From positions 186,001 to 250,000 of the forward strand of contig NZ_VISR01000002.1 of assembly GCF_007827595.1 (NCBI RefSeq): a stretch of 64,000 nucleotides of DNA, given 5' to 3'. This DNA comes from Streptomyces sp. BK340. GTDB lineage: Bacteria; Actinomycetota; Actinomycetes; Streptomycetales; Streptomycetaceae. Shown in pieces: positions 1-8,727 of this stretch. Position 1 is the first letter of the stretch; each line of letters opens with the position of its first letter. The notes under the pieces are model-generated. The model saw only the letters and a program-made list of their open reading frames with translations. It was not told where the DNA came from and did not search any database. A program made the translations under genes and the position numbers.

Positions 1-1
1 C

Positions 2-157
2 GCCCGTGTGGTCGGGGGCCGGCTCGCGATCTCGGACGAGTCCACGGAGCTGCGGTTCGTGCACCCGGGCGAGATCGATCAACTGCCGATGCACCACACG
101 CAGCGGCTCCGGATCCGCCACTTCTTGGAACACCGTGAGCGGCCCTACCTCGGCTGA
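2..157 (+). CDS. NUDIX hydrolase, C-terminal fragment
   Basis: Only the last 51 residues are present; the gene begins before the window. The readable frame ends at TGA 155-157 and contains the pattern 'DESTELRFVHPGEIDQLP' followed by 'MRLRI'-like 'QRLRIRHFLEH', which is the usual C-terminal end of actinobacterial NUDIX pyrophosphohydrolases (the SDES..E..F segment and the basic terminal helix). The NUDIX box itself lies outside the window, so substrate and activity cannot be judged. It converges on the phosphatase gene downstream. Confidence 0.6.
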   Translation, partial: ARVVGGRLAISDESTELRFVHPGEIDQLPMHHTQRLRIRHFLEHRERPYLG

Positions 158-370
158 TCGGACCCGCGACACCAGCTTTACGGACAGAGGGGCCTTCGTG
201 GCGTAGAGCTGCGTTTCTCCAGACACCTCGTGATGTCTCAGCCGGCGGGTCGCCGGAGCTGCCTACAGCCCCTCAGCAATAGGAGAACTCAGGCTTGCGC
301 GCGAAGGGGTGAGGCGCGAGAGCCACGCACTGGCCTTGTGGGACCGTCCAGGACGGCGTCCTGGTTACGG
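158..370. other. Convergent intergenic spacer with a 17-nt palindrome
   Basis: The 213 bp between the NUDIX tail and the leftward phosphatase gene hold no convincing gene. A near-perfect palindrome CCAGGACG-G-CGTCCTGG lies at 348-364, a few bases beyond the phosphatase stop. Its single-base centre makes it a poor RNA hairpin, so it is as likely a protein site as a terminator. Open frames running through this spacer are continuations of antisense frames. Confidence 0.4.
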
Positions 371-1678
371 CTACTCCTTCGTGCGGCCGGCCGAAGCCTG
401 CTGAGTGTCCGCGCCGGAGCTGACGTGCCGCAGGGTCTCCTGGGGGCCGTGCCAGTCCAGGCACATCACGGTGGCATCATCTGCGAGCTGGCCCCCGGCT
501 GCGTCGCGGACCGCGGACGTCAGCGTCAGCGCCGCTTCCCGCGGGTGCAGGTCCCGGGTGCGCTTCAGCAGGGCGAGCAGGTCGACCGTCTCCCCATGAC
601 GTTCGAGCATGCCGTCGGTCACGATGAGCAGACGGTCACCGGGGCGCAGGTCGAGGTCCTGGACACGGTAGGGCTGGGGCGCGGACACGGCCAGCCCGAA
701 GGGATGGTCCACCTTGCAGGTGATCGCTTCGGCAGTCCCGTCGCGTATGCGCAGTGGCCAGGGGTGGCCGGCGTTGACGAGTTGGGCGCGACCGGTGTGG
801 AGGTTGATGCGTAGCAGTTGCCCGGTGGCGTGGCCGCGGCCGTGGTCGGCCAGGGCCTGGTCGGCCCGGTGGGCCTGCTCGGCGAGGCCGGCTCCTGCCC
901 GGCGGGCGCCGCGCAGGGCGCTCACCAGTACGGTGGCGGCCAGGGCGGAATCGATGTCGTGGCCCATGGGGTCGGTCACCGACACGTGCAGGGTGTCGCG
1001 GTCCAGCGAGTAGTCGAAGGTGTCGCCGCTGAGGTCTTCCGAGGGCTCCAAGCTCCCGCACAAGGTGAACTGAGCAGCCTCGCACGACAGTGACGGGGGA
1101 AGGAGCTGGTACTGGATTTCGGCTGCCAGCGTGGGAGGCCTGGAGCGTTTGCCCCAGGTGTAGAGGTCGGTGAAGCGTCCGTTGGCGATCACGACGTAGG
1201 CCAGGATGTGGGCGGCTTCACCGACCTCGTCAAGGATGTCGTCGCCGGGGCTGGCGGGCAGGAGCAGTTCCAGCAGTCCGATGGCGTCCCCCCGGTTGGT
1301 GACCGGCACGATCACCCGCTGTCCCTCGCCGGTTGCCTCCTGGAACAGCCGCTGGGTGCGGATCACCTGCTCATAGACGCTGCCGGACATGGGAATCCGC
1401 TCCGCCTCTCGCCCACCCTCCGCACCGGGGGCAGTGGTCAGGCGCGCCACCGCCCTCCCCGTCAGGTCCACGATGAGGAAGGACACCTTCGTGGCCTCGA
1501 ACCGCCGCCGCAGGTCCTCAGCGACCACCGCGACGGCGTCCACCGGCGCCGCCGTCTCCGCTGCGGTCAGCAGCCGAGGAAGTCCACTCTGCCCACCGCT
1601 CACGACCACGGCCCCTTCCACCGGCCCCGTCTCCAGCATGGGAACCGCCACAGCAGGCGTCAACCTGCGCGAGGTCAC
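371..1678 (-). CDS. GAF/PP2C (SpoIIE-type) serine/threonine phosphatase
   Basis: A 435-residue soluble protein with an N-terminal GAF-like sensory region (about residues 45-180, '..[34 protein letters not shown]') and a C-terminal PPM/SpoIIE phosphatase domain (about 195-415). Metal-binding motifs are readable: 'SGDTFDYSL', 'DPMGHDIDS', '[10 protein letters not shown]', 'VTDGMLE' and 'ADDATVMCL'. In Streptomyces such proteins typically dephosphorylate anti-anti-sigma factors or act as orphan partners of RsbW-like kinases; no such partner gene is adjacent. The start is the GTG at 1678, without an obvious Shine-Dalgarno site; ATG 1639 (residue 14) is an alternative. Family assignment is secure, the target is not known. 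Confidence 0.85.
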   Translation of the reverse strand: MTSRRLTPAVAVPMLETGPVEGAVVVSGGQSGLPRLLTAAETAAPVDAVAVVAEDLRRRFEATKVSFLIVDLTGRAVARLTTAPGAEGGREAERIPMSGSVYEQVIRTQRLFQEATGEGQRVIVPVTNRGDAIGLLELLLPASPGDDILDEVGEAAHILAYVVIANGRFTDLYTWGKRSRPPTLAAEIQYQLLPPSLSCEAAQFTLCGSLEPSEDLSGDTFDYSLDRDTLHVSVTDPMGHDIDSALAATVLVSALRGARRAGAGLAEQAHRADQALADHGRGHATGQLLRINLHTGRAQLVNAGHPWPLRIRDGTAEAITCKVDHPFGLAVSAPQPYRVQDLDLRPGDRLLIVTDGMLERHGETVDLLALLKRTRDLHPREAALTLTSAVRDAAGGQLADDATVMCLDWHGPQETLRHVSSGADTQQASAGRTKE

Positions 1679-2067
1679 GCGCGGTGGTCAAGCTGTACGT
1701 ACACGGAGACGAATCGGCTCGCGAGTTCCCCGGCGTCCGCCTCGGGGCGCCGCCGTCTGGTAGCGCGACTCGACGTGGCCCTGCCGCATCCATTCCCACC
1801 ACCACACTCGCAGCCCTAAGTCGTCTCAACGGGCCAACCAGGTAGACCACTCCACAGCTCGGACCTATCCGTTAGTGTGCGCATCACACCTGATCGTATG
1901 GACGATTAGCGGTCCGTTCACCTACGCACTTCCCTTCTGCGCGGCCAAACGTCCAGTGTGCCCTATCAGCGGATGATCGCGGCGGGACGCCGCAACCATG
2001 GGCCACCGGCACGGGTCTCCTACCGCGGGACCGGCACCGGGCGTGGTCCGGGGAGGAACGGGGCGCG
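1679..2067. other. Divergent intergenic region, 389 bp
   Basis: This stretch separates the leftward phosphatase from the rightward gene at 2068 and must hold promoters for both. It is somewhat less GC-rich around 1855-1960 ('ttagtgtgcgcatcacacctgatcgt' area), which fits a regulatory region. No recognisable conserved gene, RNA or repeat is seen; a minus-strand frame at 1884-2105 lacks any familiar motif and a ribosome site and is not called. Confidence 0.45.
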
Positions 2068-2613
2068 ATGTCGGTACGCAGGTGGGTGACCGGCCTGGGG
2101 GCCACGGCGGTGCTGGTGGCGGCAGGGGCGTGGGCGGTGTGGCCGCCGGGCGTCGATCAGCACCTGTGGGGCGAGGTGCGGCCGGTGATCGAGGCCCGGC
2201 TGGTGGCGGACTCCAAGGGCAGCGGGTACGGGGAGACGCAGCCCGGTCTGCGGGCGCAGTGGTTCTGCCGGGCCGAGGCACGGGACCTCGACGAGCACGA
2301 CGGCGTCGTCCGGGCCGGTGTGAGCACGTTGTGCATGGAGTTCGGGGTACGCAACGGCGCACTGCTGGACTGCTCCGGAGACGACATCCCGCAGGTGCTG
2401 CGCCTGAAGCGGGACGCGGGCGCGCCCGGCGGCTTCCGCGTGACGTCGCGGGAGGAGGGGCCGGACGGCGAGGGCAACGAGCAGTGGGTGGAGGACCACT
2501 TCAGTTTCTTCCACGAGCCCGGCCCCGACGGCACGGGTGGGTCCGCCGGCCTGGAGGCCGCCGCCCGCAAGCACTTCGGCCTGCCCGCGGACGCACCGGT
2601 CAAGGACTGCTGA
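2068..2613 (+). CDS. Hypothetical membrane-anchored or secreted protein
   Basis: A 181-residue protein of unknown function. Residues 6-27 form one hydrophobic segment ('GLGATAVLVAAGAWAVW') after a basic N-terminus, so it is a signal anchor or signal peptide; the rest is hydrophilic and acidic. Four cysteines (in 'WFCRAE', 'TLCMEF', 'LDCSGD' and the C-terminal Cys) could form disulfides in an extracytoplasmic domain. The ATG at 2068 is preceded by GAGGAAC at a workable distance. A strong stem-loop follows directly. No family was recognised. Confidence 0.7.
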   Translation: MSVRRWVTGLGATAVLVAAGAWAVWPPGVDQHLWGEVRPVIEARLVADSKGSGYGETQPGLRAQWFCRAEARDLDEHDGVVRAGVSTLCMEFGVRNGALLDCSGDDIPQVLRLKRDAGAPGGFRVTSREEGPDGEGNEQWVEDHFSFFHEPGPDGTGGSAGLEAAARKHFGLPADAPVKDC

Positions 2614-2628
2614 CCGGGGCCGCGTCCA

Positions 2629-2680
2629 GGGGGTTTCGTTTGGATCAGCCCGGGTCCGCCCTGATCCGGATGAAACCCCC
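2629..2680. terminator. Bidirectional stem-loop, copy 1 of a dispersed hairpin family
   Basis: A 20-bp stem (2629-2648 with 2661-2680, three G-U wobbles in the plus-strand RNA) encloses a 12-nt loop starting CCCGGG. It lies between the convergent genes ending at 2613 and 2680, so it can terminate both. The same arms and loop, with compensating base changes, recur at 8641-8690. Confidence 0.75.
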
Positions 2681-5220
2681 TAGTCCTCCGCCAGCTCCGC
2701 GACCCCCGTGACCCGGTGCAGCGGATAGGTCCGCACCTCGTCGGCCGTGTGGTCGTACGCCGTCACGAAACCGCCCTCCACCCGGATCGGGGCGATCACG
2801 CGCTGGCTGGCGGTGCCCTCGGCGTTGACGTAGCCGATCCACAGGGACTCGCCGGTCAGGACGGCGGCCTGCATGGTGGCCAGGGTCTCGGCGGAGCTGG
2901 TGCGGGGCAGCTCACCGCCCGTGGGCGCGCCGCCCGACGGCTTGCGCGGGGCGGTGGCGGCCAGGTCGCCCGCCCGGATCGCGCGGATCGCGGCCGCCAG
3001 CAGCGTGGCGTCGGGCGGCGGCGGTCCGTCCGGCACCGGCTCGGGCGCGGTGCGCGGCGGGGTGCGGTGGGCGTTGGCGCGCGTGATCAGGACGTCGCCC
3101 TCGGCGGACTCGGCGGCGGGCGCGTAGCCCATCGCGCGCAGGCCCTCCAGCAGTGTGGCCGGGTCCGTCGGGGCGGCCAGGACGGTCGGGGCCAGGCGGC
3201 GCAGGCGCAGGGCGGCCGCCCGCTTGTCGGCGAGGATCTCGTTCAGCAGGGCGTCGTCGTCGCAGCGGACGTACGCCGAGGCCGCGCCCACCCGCAGATG
3301 GCCGTGCTTGCGTGCCACGTCGTCGATCAGATAGGCCAGCGGCTGCGGGACCGGCGTACGGGAGTGCGCGGTGAGGAAGGCGTGCAGGTCGGCGGCGGCC
3401 CGGCCGGCGTCCAGGGCGCGGCGGACCGAGGCCGGCGTGAAGCGGTAGACGGTCGCACCGCCCTTGGACTCGACGTCCGCGAGGATCCCGAGCATGTCGG
3501 CGAGCGGACGCCGGAGCGGGCCGGGGGCGACCGCCGTGAGGTCCGCCTGGAGCAGGACGTGGTCCAGCGGTTCGGGCAGCAGAGGTGCGAGGAGCTGGGC
3601 CGCGGCGGCCGTGGCGACCGTCTGCTCGGTCGGGGAGAGGGGTTCGGGCAGGGCGCCCGGACGGTGGTGGACGGGGAGCTTGTCGCCGGGCCCGGAGGGT
3701 TCCGCTGCGGCCGAGGGGTGCGCGGCCGCCGGTGCGCCGAGCAGCGCCCGCCCCTGCGACGACAGCGCCCCGCGCCCGGTGACACCGAGCAGCTCCGCCT
3801 CCGAGAGGGTCCAGCGGGCGAGCCGGGAGCGCAGGTCGTCGGTGCCGCCGTCACGCTGGGGGCCGCGCAGCGGCCGCTCCCAGAGCAGCCGGGCCAGCAC
3901 CGACTCGGCGCTCGGGGCGGCGCCCTGCGGAAGTCCGGCCAGCAGGGTCAGCACCCGCTGCCGTACCTCCGGCGCGGCGGACCGGTCGAGCCCCGGCCCC
4001 AGCGCGGACAACGTACGGTCCTTCGCGTCCCGCCCGCCGACCAGCCCCGACGTCCGGGTGGCCAGCAGCCAGGCCTCGGCGAGCCGGGCCCAGCGCTCGG
4101 CGGGCGGCCGCTCCAGCCACTCGTCGTAGGCGGGGGTGGCCGCGTACCGCTCGTCGGCCTCGCCGTCGGAGGCGAGCAGGCCGGCCGCGTACGCCAGCTC
4201 GACCCAGAAGGCGGCGACCGGCTCGGGCACGTCGAGGGCGACGGCGGTCCGCTTCAGGTCCCGCACGCTCAGCCCGCCGGCCCGCAGCACGGCCGGGCCG
4301 CCCTCGTCCCAGTCCTTCAGCAGCTCCTCGACGGTGGCCAGCGCGGTGTACGCCTGCCCGGCCGCGGTGGCGTCCACGATCTGCGGACCGTGGGTCGCGG
4401 CCGGCTCGACGGCGGGCGGCAGCGGTTCGGGTGTCCGGTGCGCACGGCCCTCGCGCAGATGCAGGGCGACCTCGCGGGGCAGGACGACCGTGCCGGGCGC
4501 GGTGGGCAGCAGCAGGCCGCGGTCCAGCAGCCAGCGCAGATGGGCGGCCGGGTCGGCGGTGACCTGCCCGTACGGTGGCCCCCACACCAGCCGGGACAGC
4601 ACCTCGCGGGCGGCCTCCGGGGCCTTCGCGAGCAGGGCGGCCATCTTCTTGCGGTGGGTGAACAGGGCGGTGAGCGCGCCCACGGCGGAGACCGAGTCGT
4701 GCGTCGAGGCCAGCCCGGCGGCGCCGACGATCTCCTGGATACGCCCCGGGGACATGCCCGCGGTGGCCTCCTGCACGCTCGGGCCGAGACCGGTCGGGGA
4801 GGGGTGCTGCGCGGACGGCGCGAGCAGTTCCCGTGCGGTCCGCACCAGCCGCAGCCGTTCGTCGTCGCCCCACACCAGGGCCTGTTCGCGCAGGGTGGCC
4901 ACCGCGCGCGGCAGCGCGGCGGCGACGGTCTCGTCCCGGGCGTACCCGGCCATCAGGCCGAGCAGAATCTCGTACGACGCCGGTTCCGGGGCCACGGCCA
5001 GGGCCTCGGCGGTCTGCAGCGCGAACCGGTCCAGCCGCTCCAGGGCACGCAGGACCGAGGCACGGGTGCCGGCGCGGGTGGCGAGCTGTGTGAGGTCGGT
5101 GGGAACCGGCGTGATGAGATCGGGCCGGCTGCGCAGGAGCGCGGCCAGGGAAGCCTCGTCGCGCGCGCGGAGCGCTTCCGCGAGGGAGCGTGGAGCCGAC
5201 GGGGGCGTGTGGGCGCTCAT
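2680..5220 (-). CDS. Helicase-associated / WYL-type domain protein
   Basis: An 846-residue cytoplasmic protein of the actinobacterial group annotated as helicase C-terminal (XPB/Ssl2-like N-domain) proteins. The body is alanine/leucine-rich helical repeat ('LAEALRARDEASLAALLRSRPDL' region at the N-terminus). The C-terminal 70 residues resemble a WYL-like fold ('LWIGYVNAEGT..RVIAPIRVEGGFVTAYD..EVRTYPLHRVTGV'). No Walker A or DEAD motif is present, so it is not itself a helicase motor. The start ATG at 5220 overlaps the TGA of the upstream lipoprotein gene as ATGA, suggesting translational coupling; an in-frame GTG/ATG at 5229 is less likely. Role unknown; DNA-linked regulation is a guess. Confidence 0.75.
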   Translation of the reverse strand: MSAHTPPSAPRSLAEALRARDEASLAALLRSRPDLITPVPTDLTQLATRAGTRASVLRALERLDRFALQTAEALAVAPEPASYEILLGLMAGYARDETVAAALPRAVATLREQALVWGDDERLRLVRTARELLAPSAQHPSPTGLGPSVQEATAGMSPGRIQEIVGAAGLASTHDSVSAVGALTALFTHRKKMAALLAKAPEAAREVLSRLVWGPPYGQVTADPAAHLRWLLDRGLLLPTAPGTVVLPREVALHLREGRAHRTPEPLPPAVEPAATHGPQIVDATAAGQAYTALATVEELLKDWDEGGPAVLRAGGLSVRDLKRTAVALDVPEPVAAFWVELAYAAGLLASDGEADERYAATPAYDEWLERPPAERWARLAEAWLLATRTSGLVGGRDAKDRTLSALGPGLDRSAAPEVRQRVLTLLAGLPQGAAPSAESVLARLLWERPLRGPQRDGGTDDLRSRLARWTLSEAELLGVTGRGALSSQGRALLGAPAAAHPSAAAEPSGPGDKLPVHHRPGALPEPLSPTEQTVATAAAAQLLAPLLPEPLDHVLLQADLTAVAPGPLRRPLADMLGILADVESKGGATVYRFTPASVRRALDAGRAAADLHAFLTAHSRTPVPQPLAYLIDDVARKHGHLRVGAASAYVRCDDDALLNEILADKRAAALRLRRLAPTVLAAPTDPATLLEGLRAMGYAPAAESAEGDVLITRANAHRTPPRTAPEPVPDGPPPPDATLLAAAIRAIRAGDLAATAPRKPSGGAPTGGELPRTSSAETLATMQAAVLTGESLWIGYVNAEGTASQRVIAPIRVEGGFVTAYDHTADEVRTYPLHRVTGVAELAED

Positions 5221-5729
5221 CCCGCCCACGGTACCCGGAGGGCGGCCGGACGCAGCGGTGCAGGACGAGGTCCGCCGTTACGCGGTGAGCGCAGACCCGT
5301 GTCGCACCTGATCGTGATCTCCGCGTACGTGCCGGGGCGGACGGTGACCTCCACCGGGGCGCAGTGCGCGGTGCCCGCGGTCCGGGCCCGCACCTCGTAC
5401 GCGCCGGCCCGCAGCGGCACCCGGAACCGGCCGTCCGGCCCGGTGCGGACGGCCGCCACCTCGGTGTCCGAGGACCGGTCCCGCACCCGCACCCTCGCCT
5501 CGGCGGGTCTGCTGCAGTCCCGGCTCTCGGGAGCGCCCGCCACGGGACAGGTCGGCCACAGGACGACGACGCCCGTCACCCCGGACCGGGCGTCGGCCGG
5601 GGCGCCGCCCGACCCGTTCGGGGCCGCTTCGGAGCACGCGGCGAGCGCCACCGGCACGGTCAGCGCCACGAGCGCGAGGAGCAGGCCGGCCGGCGGCCGC
5701 CGGCCGGTGCGGCGGCGTCGCGGGAGCAC
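5217..5729 (-). CDS. Putative lipoprotein with carboxypeptidase-regulatory-like domain
   Basis: A 170-residue exported protein. A twin-arginine-rich basic N-terminus precedes a hydrophobic segment ending in the lipobox-like 'VALAACS', so the mature protein should be lipidated on that Cys. The mature part carries a short beta-sandwich pattern ('GVVVLWPTCPVAG...VRVRDRSSDTEVAAVRTGPDGRFRVPLRAGAYEVRA') like carboxypeptidase regulatory-like or SpaA-type domains, often structural. The last about 20 residues read into the ATGA junction with the helicase-associated gene, with which it forms a two-gene leftward unit. No substrate can be inferred. Confidence 0.75.
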   Translation of the reverse strand: MLPRRRRTGRRPPAGLLLALVALTVPVALAACSEAAPNGSGGAPADARSGVTGVVVLWPTCPVAGAPESRDCSRPAEARVRVRDRSSDTEVAAVRTGPDGRFRVPLRAGAYEVRARTAGTAHCAPVEVTVRPGTYAEITIRCDTGLRSPRNGGPRPAPLRPAALRVPWAG

Positions 5730-5772
5730 GTTTCCACTGTAGGCAGCGGGGAGCAGGCCCGGACAGCGCGAA

Positions 5773-5812
5773 AGGGCGGAGGGGGTGGCACGGTGGCCAC
5801 CCCCTCCGCCCT
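5773..5812. terminator. Stem-loop terminator, 17-bp perfect stem
   Basis: AGGGCGGAGGGGGTGGC at 5773-5789 is exactly complementary to 5796-5812, with loop ACGGTG. It follows the leftward gene ending at 5844 and separates it from the lipoprotein gene that starts at 5729. No T tract follows, as is common in Streptomyces. Confidence 0.8.
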
Positions 5813-5843
5813 GGGATGTGTCAGCGGTGTTCGGTCCTGCCGA

Positions 5844-7463
5844 CTAGCTGCAGAAGCCGAGCTTGCCGATGCGCGAGCCCCATGAGGTGGTGCTGATCTG
5901 GCGCTCGTTCACGACGTAGGCACGGTTGCCGGCGGGGCAGGTGCTGGTCGAGGACGGGTCGATGGTGACGGCGGAGTAGTCGCCCCAGCGCTCCACGGTG
6001 TCGCTCGACGGGTCGTAGAACGTCGAGGCCGTGCTGTGGGTGTTGCCGCCGACGACGTCAGCCGGGTCGGTGGCGAGGCGGCCGCCGCTCTTCACCCGCA
6101 CCTGGTGGCTGACACCGGTGTTGACGTTGGTCGAGGTCCAGGTGAAGAACATCCGGCCGATCGGGTTGGTCGTGGTGCCGCCCGCGGAGGAGCCGGCCAC
6201 CGATGGGTTGAAGTCGTCCGAGGTGCCGGACTCGTAGACGAAACCGGACCGGCCGGAGGGCACCGTGCTGGTGCTGGTGTTGATCTGGTACCACTTGGGG
6301 CGCGGGAACCCGCCGGAATTGACGGTGTGGACGTTGAGCAGCTGGTTGCCGATCTGCGAGCTCGCGTTCTGGAACCGGGCGTCCGCGCTGTCCAGCAGGT
6401 TGTTCGTGCCGGGCTGGCGGGCGTTCGGCGGCACCGTGTAGGCAGCCACCGGTACGCCGGCCTGCTGCACGATGGTGGCGTTGCTGTGGCCCAGGTTGGT
6501 GGCGCGGAACAGGCTCAGCTGGTTCGAGATGCCGGCCGCCACCAGGAAGGCGTTGGTGCTGTTGTCCTCCACGACGGGAGGCGCGACCGTGCCCGGCTTG
6601 CCGAGGCTGAAGTACGGGTAGTTCGTGAGGCGGCCGTTGTACAGGTCGGCCTTGGCCAGGCCGAACGCGCGGCTGCGGACGTAGTTCTCCGCGGAGTCGA
6701 AGACGTTGGCCGTGACGATCACGGCGTCCTGGCTGAGCCCCAGCTGCGGGAAGTCGTAGAACTCACCCGAGCTCTCCGGCGGGTCGAACGTGTAGACGAA
6801 GAACGAGCCGGTGGGGTCCGAGGTGGTGGACACCGCGAAGAACACCTTCTGGACCGTGGAGTTCTCCGGGAACGCAGCGGCCGAGATGACCCAGCGGTTC
6901 GACTTCTTGTCGTAGACGATGCGTGGATCGAAGATCGTCTGTGCGGTGTACTTGAAGAAGCTCGCGAACGACACCTTCTTCAACAGGGCGCCGTCCGACT
7001 TCCGAAAGACGCCGAAGCCGGTGCCGTTCACGACCTGGACGAAGTGGCCGAGGCCGACGGCGCCATGCGTGTCAGGCGGCCGGATGCAGCAGGGCTCGCC
7101 GAGTCCCTCGAAGCTGCCCTGGCTCGGCGGCGCTGCCGGCATCTCGGCCCTGTTCCCGCCGGTCTGCCCGGGCCCGTGCTTCGCCGGGTGCTTCGCGGCT
7201 TCGGCCTTCAGCTCGGCGAGCTTCTTGCGGGGAATGGTGGGCAGGGGGCCCCGACTCTTCAGGACCTTCGGCATGGCATTGCCGATCGGGGTGACCAACT
7301 TCGGTTTGGACAGGTGAACCGTGTGGGTCGCCGGGACCGGCTTCCTCTCCGCCCCGGGCCGAGCGGTCGCCCCGGTCGCCTGCGGCAGGCCCACGCCCAC
7401 GCTCAGCGCGAGCGCGGCCAGCAGGGCCGGCACGACGCGGCGCGCTCTCCGGCTGGTCGTCAA
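5844..7463 (-). CDS. Large secreted protein, beta-propeller-like
   Basis: A 539-residue secreted protein. The signal peptide is clear: basic 'MTTSRRARR', a hydrophobic core ('VVPALLAALALSVGVGL') and an Ala-rich cleavage area near residue 33. A Lys/Pro-rich linker (about 40-110) leads to a globular region rich in Ser/Thr/Asn/Gly and aromatic residues, with repeated '..YDKKSNRWVISAAAF..FFAVSTTSDPTGSFFVYTFD..' and 'DFPQLGLSQDAVIVTAN' patterns. These are typical of secreted, propeller-like Streptomyces proteins of unknown function. Cysteines at 'EPCCIRPPDTHG' and near the C-terminus may pair. A strong terminator follows. No catalytic motif is recognised. Confidence 0.75.
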   Translation of the reverse strand: MTTSRRARRVVPALLAALALSVGVGLPQATGATARPGAERKPVPATHTVHLSKPKLVTPIGNAMPKVLKSRGPLPTIPRKKLAELKAEAAKHPAKHGPGQTGGNRAEMPAAPPSQGSFEGLGEPCCIRPPDTHGAVGLGHFVQVVNGTGFGVFRKSDGALLKKVSFASFFKYTAQTIFDPRIVYDKKSNRWVISAAAFPENSTVQKVFFAVSTTSDPTGSFFVYTFDPPESSGEFYDFPQLGLSQDAVIVTANVFDSAENYVRSRAFGLAKADLYNGRLTNYPYFSLGKPGTVAPPVVEDNSTNAFLVAAGISNQLSLFRATNLGHSNATIVQQAGVPVAAYTVPPNARQPGTNNLLDSADARFQNASSQIGNQLLNVHTVNSGGFPRPKWYQINTSTSTVPSGRSGFVYESGTSDDFNPSVAGSSAGGTTTNPIGRMFFTWTSTNVNTGVSHQVRVKSGGRLATDPADVVGGNTHSTASTFYDPSSDTVERWGDYSAVTIDPSSTSTCPAGNRAYVVNERQISTTSWGSRIGKLGFCS

Positions 7464-7619
7464 GACAGGTCTCCTCTCTCCGCTTCGCAGCCGCGGTGGC
7501 CGGTGAGCAGGTCACGCTCAGGATGAGAGGTCATGGCGTCGGACACCCGTCCCCACGCGGTACCGTCGTCCAACGGGGTGTCATCGCCGTTGCCCCAAAG
7601 GGGTTTCCGAGGGGTTTCC

Positions 7620-8636
7620 GTGGGGATCGAAAGCGATCAGGTCGTCTACGAGTATCTGAGCCGCGTCGGAGACATCGCTCAGCAGCGGCAGTTGCCGTCG
7701 TCCGCGCGGATGCGGCTGGTGTCCGAGCTGCGCAACGAGATCGACCGGCACCGGGCCAGGGCGGCGGTGGACAGCCCCGCCGCCGTGCGGCGCATCCTGG
7801 AGGGGCTGGGCACCCCGGACGAGGTCGTCGAGGCCGCGGGCGGCAGCGCGGGGGCGCCGCGGTCGGCGCCCGCCGCCGTGCCCGTACAGCGGGAGCCGGA
7901 GCCCAAGGAACGGCCCAGGGGGCTGCGCAGGGTCGTGCCCCGGCCGCGGGCCGCCGGGCCGGAACCGAAGCCGGAGCCGCGCGACGCCCCGTCCCCGCCC
8001 CATCTCGCCGCTCCGGACGAGCTGGGGGACAGCGCGACGAACCCCGACTGGTGGCGGGTGGAGGGCAGCCCGTTCGGTACGCCCGCCGGTGACGTCGTCC
8101 CGGGGTTCGTGGGCGGGGTGGAGATCCCCGACCTGCTCAGACGCCCGCAGAAGGAGACGGAGGAGAAGGAGCCGGAGCCCCGGCAGGAAGAGCCGCCGGA
8201 GGCGGCGGAACAGGCGGCCGCCCCGCGCCGCCGGCTGTTCGCCCGCAGGGCACCCGCGCCCGTGGCGGCCACCCGCCGCCTGCTCCCGGGCCCCGCCGCC
8301 GGCTGGAGCAACCCCCTCCTCCTGCTGGCCGCCGCCGCGCTGGTCGCCGGAGCCGTGCTCGGCAACTGGTTCGCGCTGCTGCTCGGCTGGCTGATCGCCT
8401 ACGGCTCCCGCCGCCTCACCCCCGCGGAGACCAAGTGGGCCGTACTGGGCGCCCCCGGCCTGGCCCTCGCGTCCGGGCTGCTCTGGCTGTGGGGCCGTGA
8501 CACCGGCCGCTGGGGTGCTCCCGTCGACCAGGGCCACATGAACGACGCCGTGGCCCAGACCTGGCCCTGGGTGGTGCGCGGCGCGGCGGTCGCCTCCGCC
8601 CTGTTCCTGGTCTGGCGGTCACAGAGAAGGCGCTAG
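7620..8636 (+). CDS. HAAS-like N-domain, C-terminal four-helix membrane protein
   Basis: A 338-residue protein. Its first about 75 residues ('YLSRVGDIAQQRQLPSSARMRLVSELRNEIDRHR..VRRILEGLGTPDEVVEAA') match the helical HAAS/DUF1700-like module that often couples to membrane regions in signalling proteins. A long Pro/Glu-rich linker follows, then four predicted membrane helices in residues about 235-335. The GTG at 7620, with GAGGGG about 10 bases upstream, starts exactly before this domain; the longer in-frame start at 7533 would add a composition unlike a protein. It is divergent from the secreted-protein gene and ends just before the second dispersed hairpin. Function unknown. Confidence 0.75.
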   Translation: MGIESDQVVYEYLSRVGDIAQQRQLPSSARMRLVSELRNEIDRHRARAAVDSPAAVRRILEGLGTPDEVVEAAGGSAGAPRSAPAAVPVQREPEPKERPRGLRRVVPRPRAAGPEPKPEPRDAPSPPHLAAPDELGDSATNPDWWRVEGSPFGTPAGDVVPGFVGGVEIPDLLRRPQKETEEKEPEPRQEEPPEAAEQAAAPRRRLFARRAPAPVAATRRLLPGPAAGWSNPLLLLAAAALVAGAVLGNWFALLLGWLIAYGSRRLTPAETKWAVLGAPGLALASGLLWLWGRDTGRWGAPVDQGHMNDAVAQTWPWVVRGAAVASALFLVWRSQRRR

Positions 8637-8640
8637 CTGG

Positions 8641-8690
8641 GGGGTTTCGTCCGGATCAGCCCGGGGTCGGCCTGATCCGGACGAAACCCC
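8641..8690. terminator. Stem-loop terminator, copy 2 of the dispersed hairpin family
   Basis: A perfect 19-bp stem (8641-8659 with 8672-8690) and a 12-nt loop CCCGGGGTCGGC. It stands directly after the gene ending at 8636. Stem sequence and loop length match the element at 2629-2680 except for changes that preserve pairing. Confidence 0.8.
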
Positions 8691-8727
8691 TGGTCCTGCG
8701 GACCCGCTGTCATCGGCACCCGGCAGA

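Noticed and set aside
348..364. Palindrome after the phosphatase gene as an intrinsic terminator
   Set aside because: With a single central base it cannot form a normal hairpin loop without opening several pairs; kept only as a possible protein site.
2716..5742. 1008-residue plus-strand open frame opposite the helicase-associated gene
   Set aside because: It is the GC-bias shadow of the minus-strand gene: no ribosome site, Arg/Gly-rich low-complexity product, and it continues across a real gene boundary.
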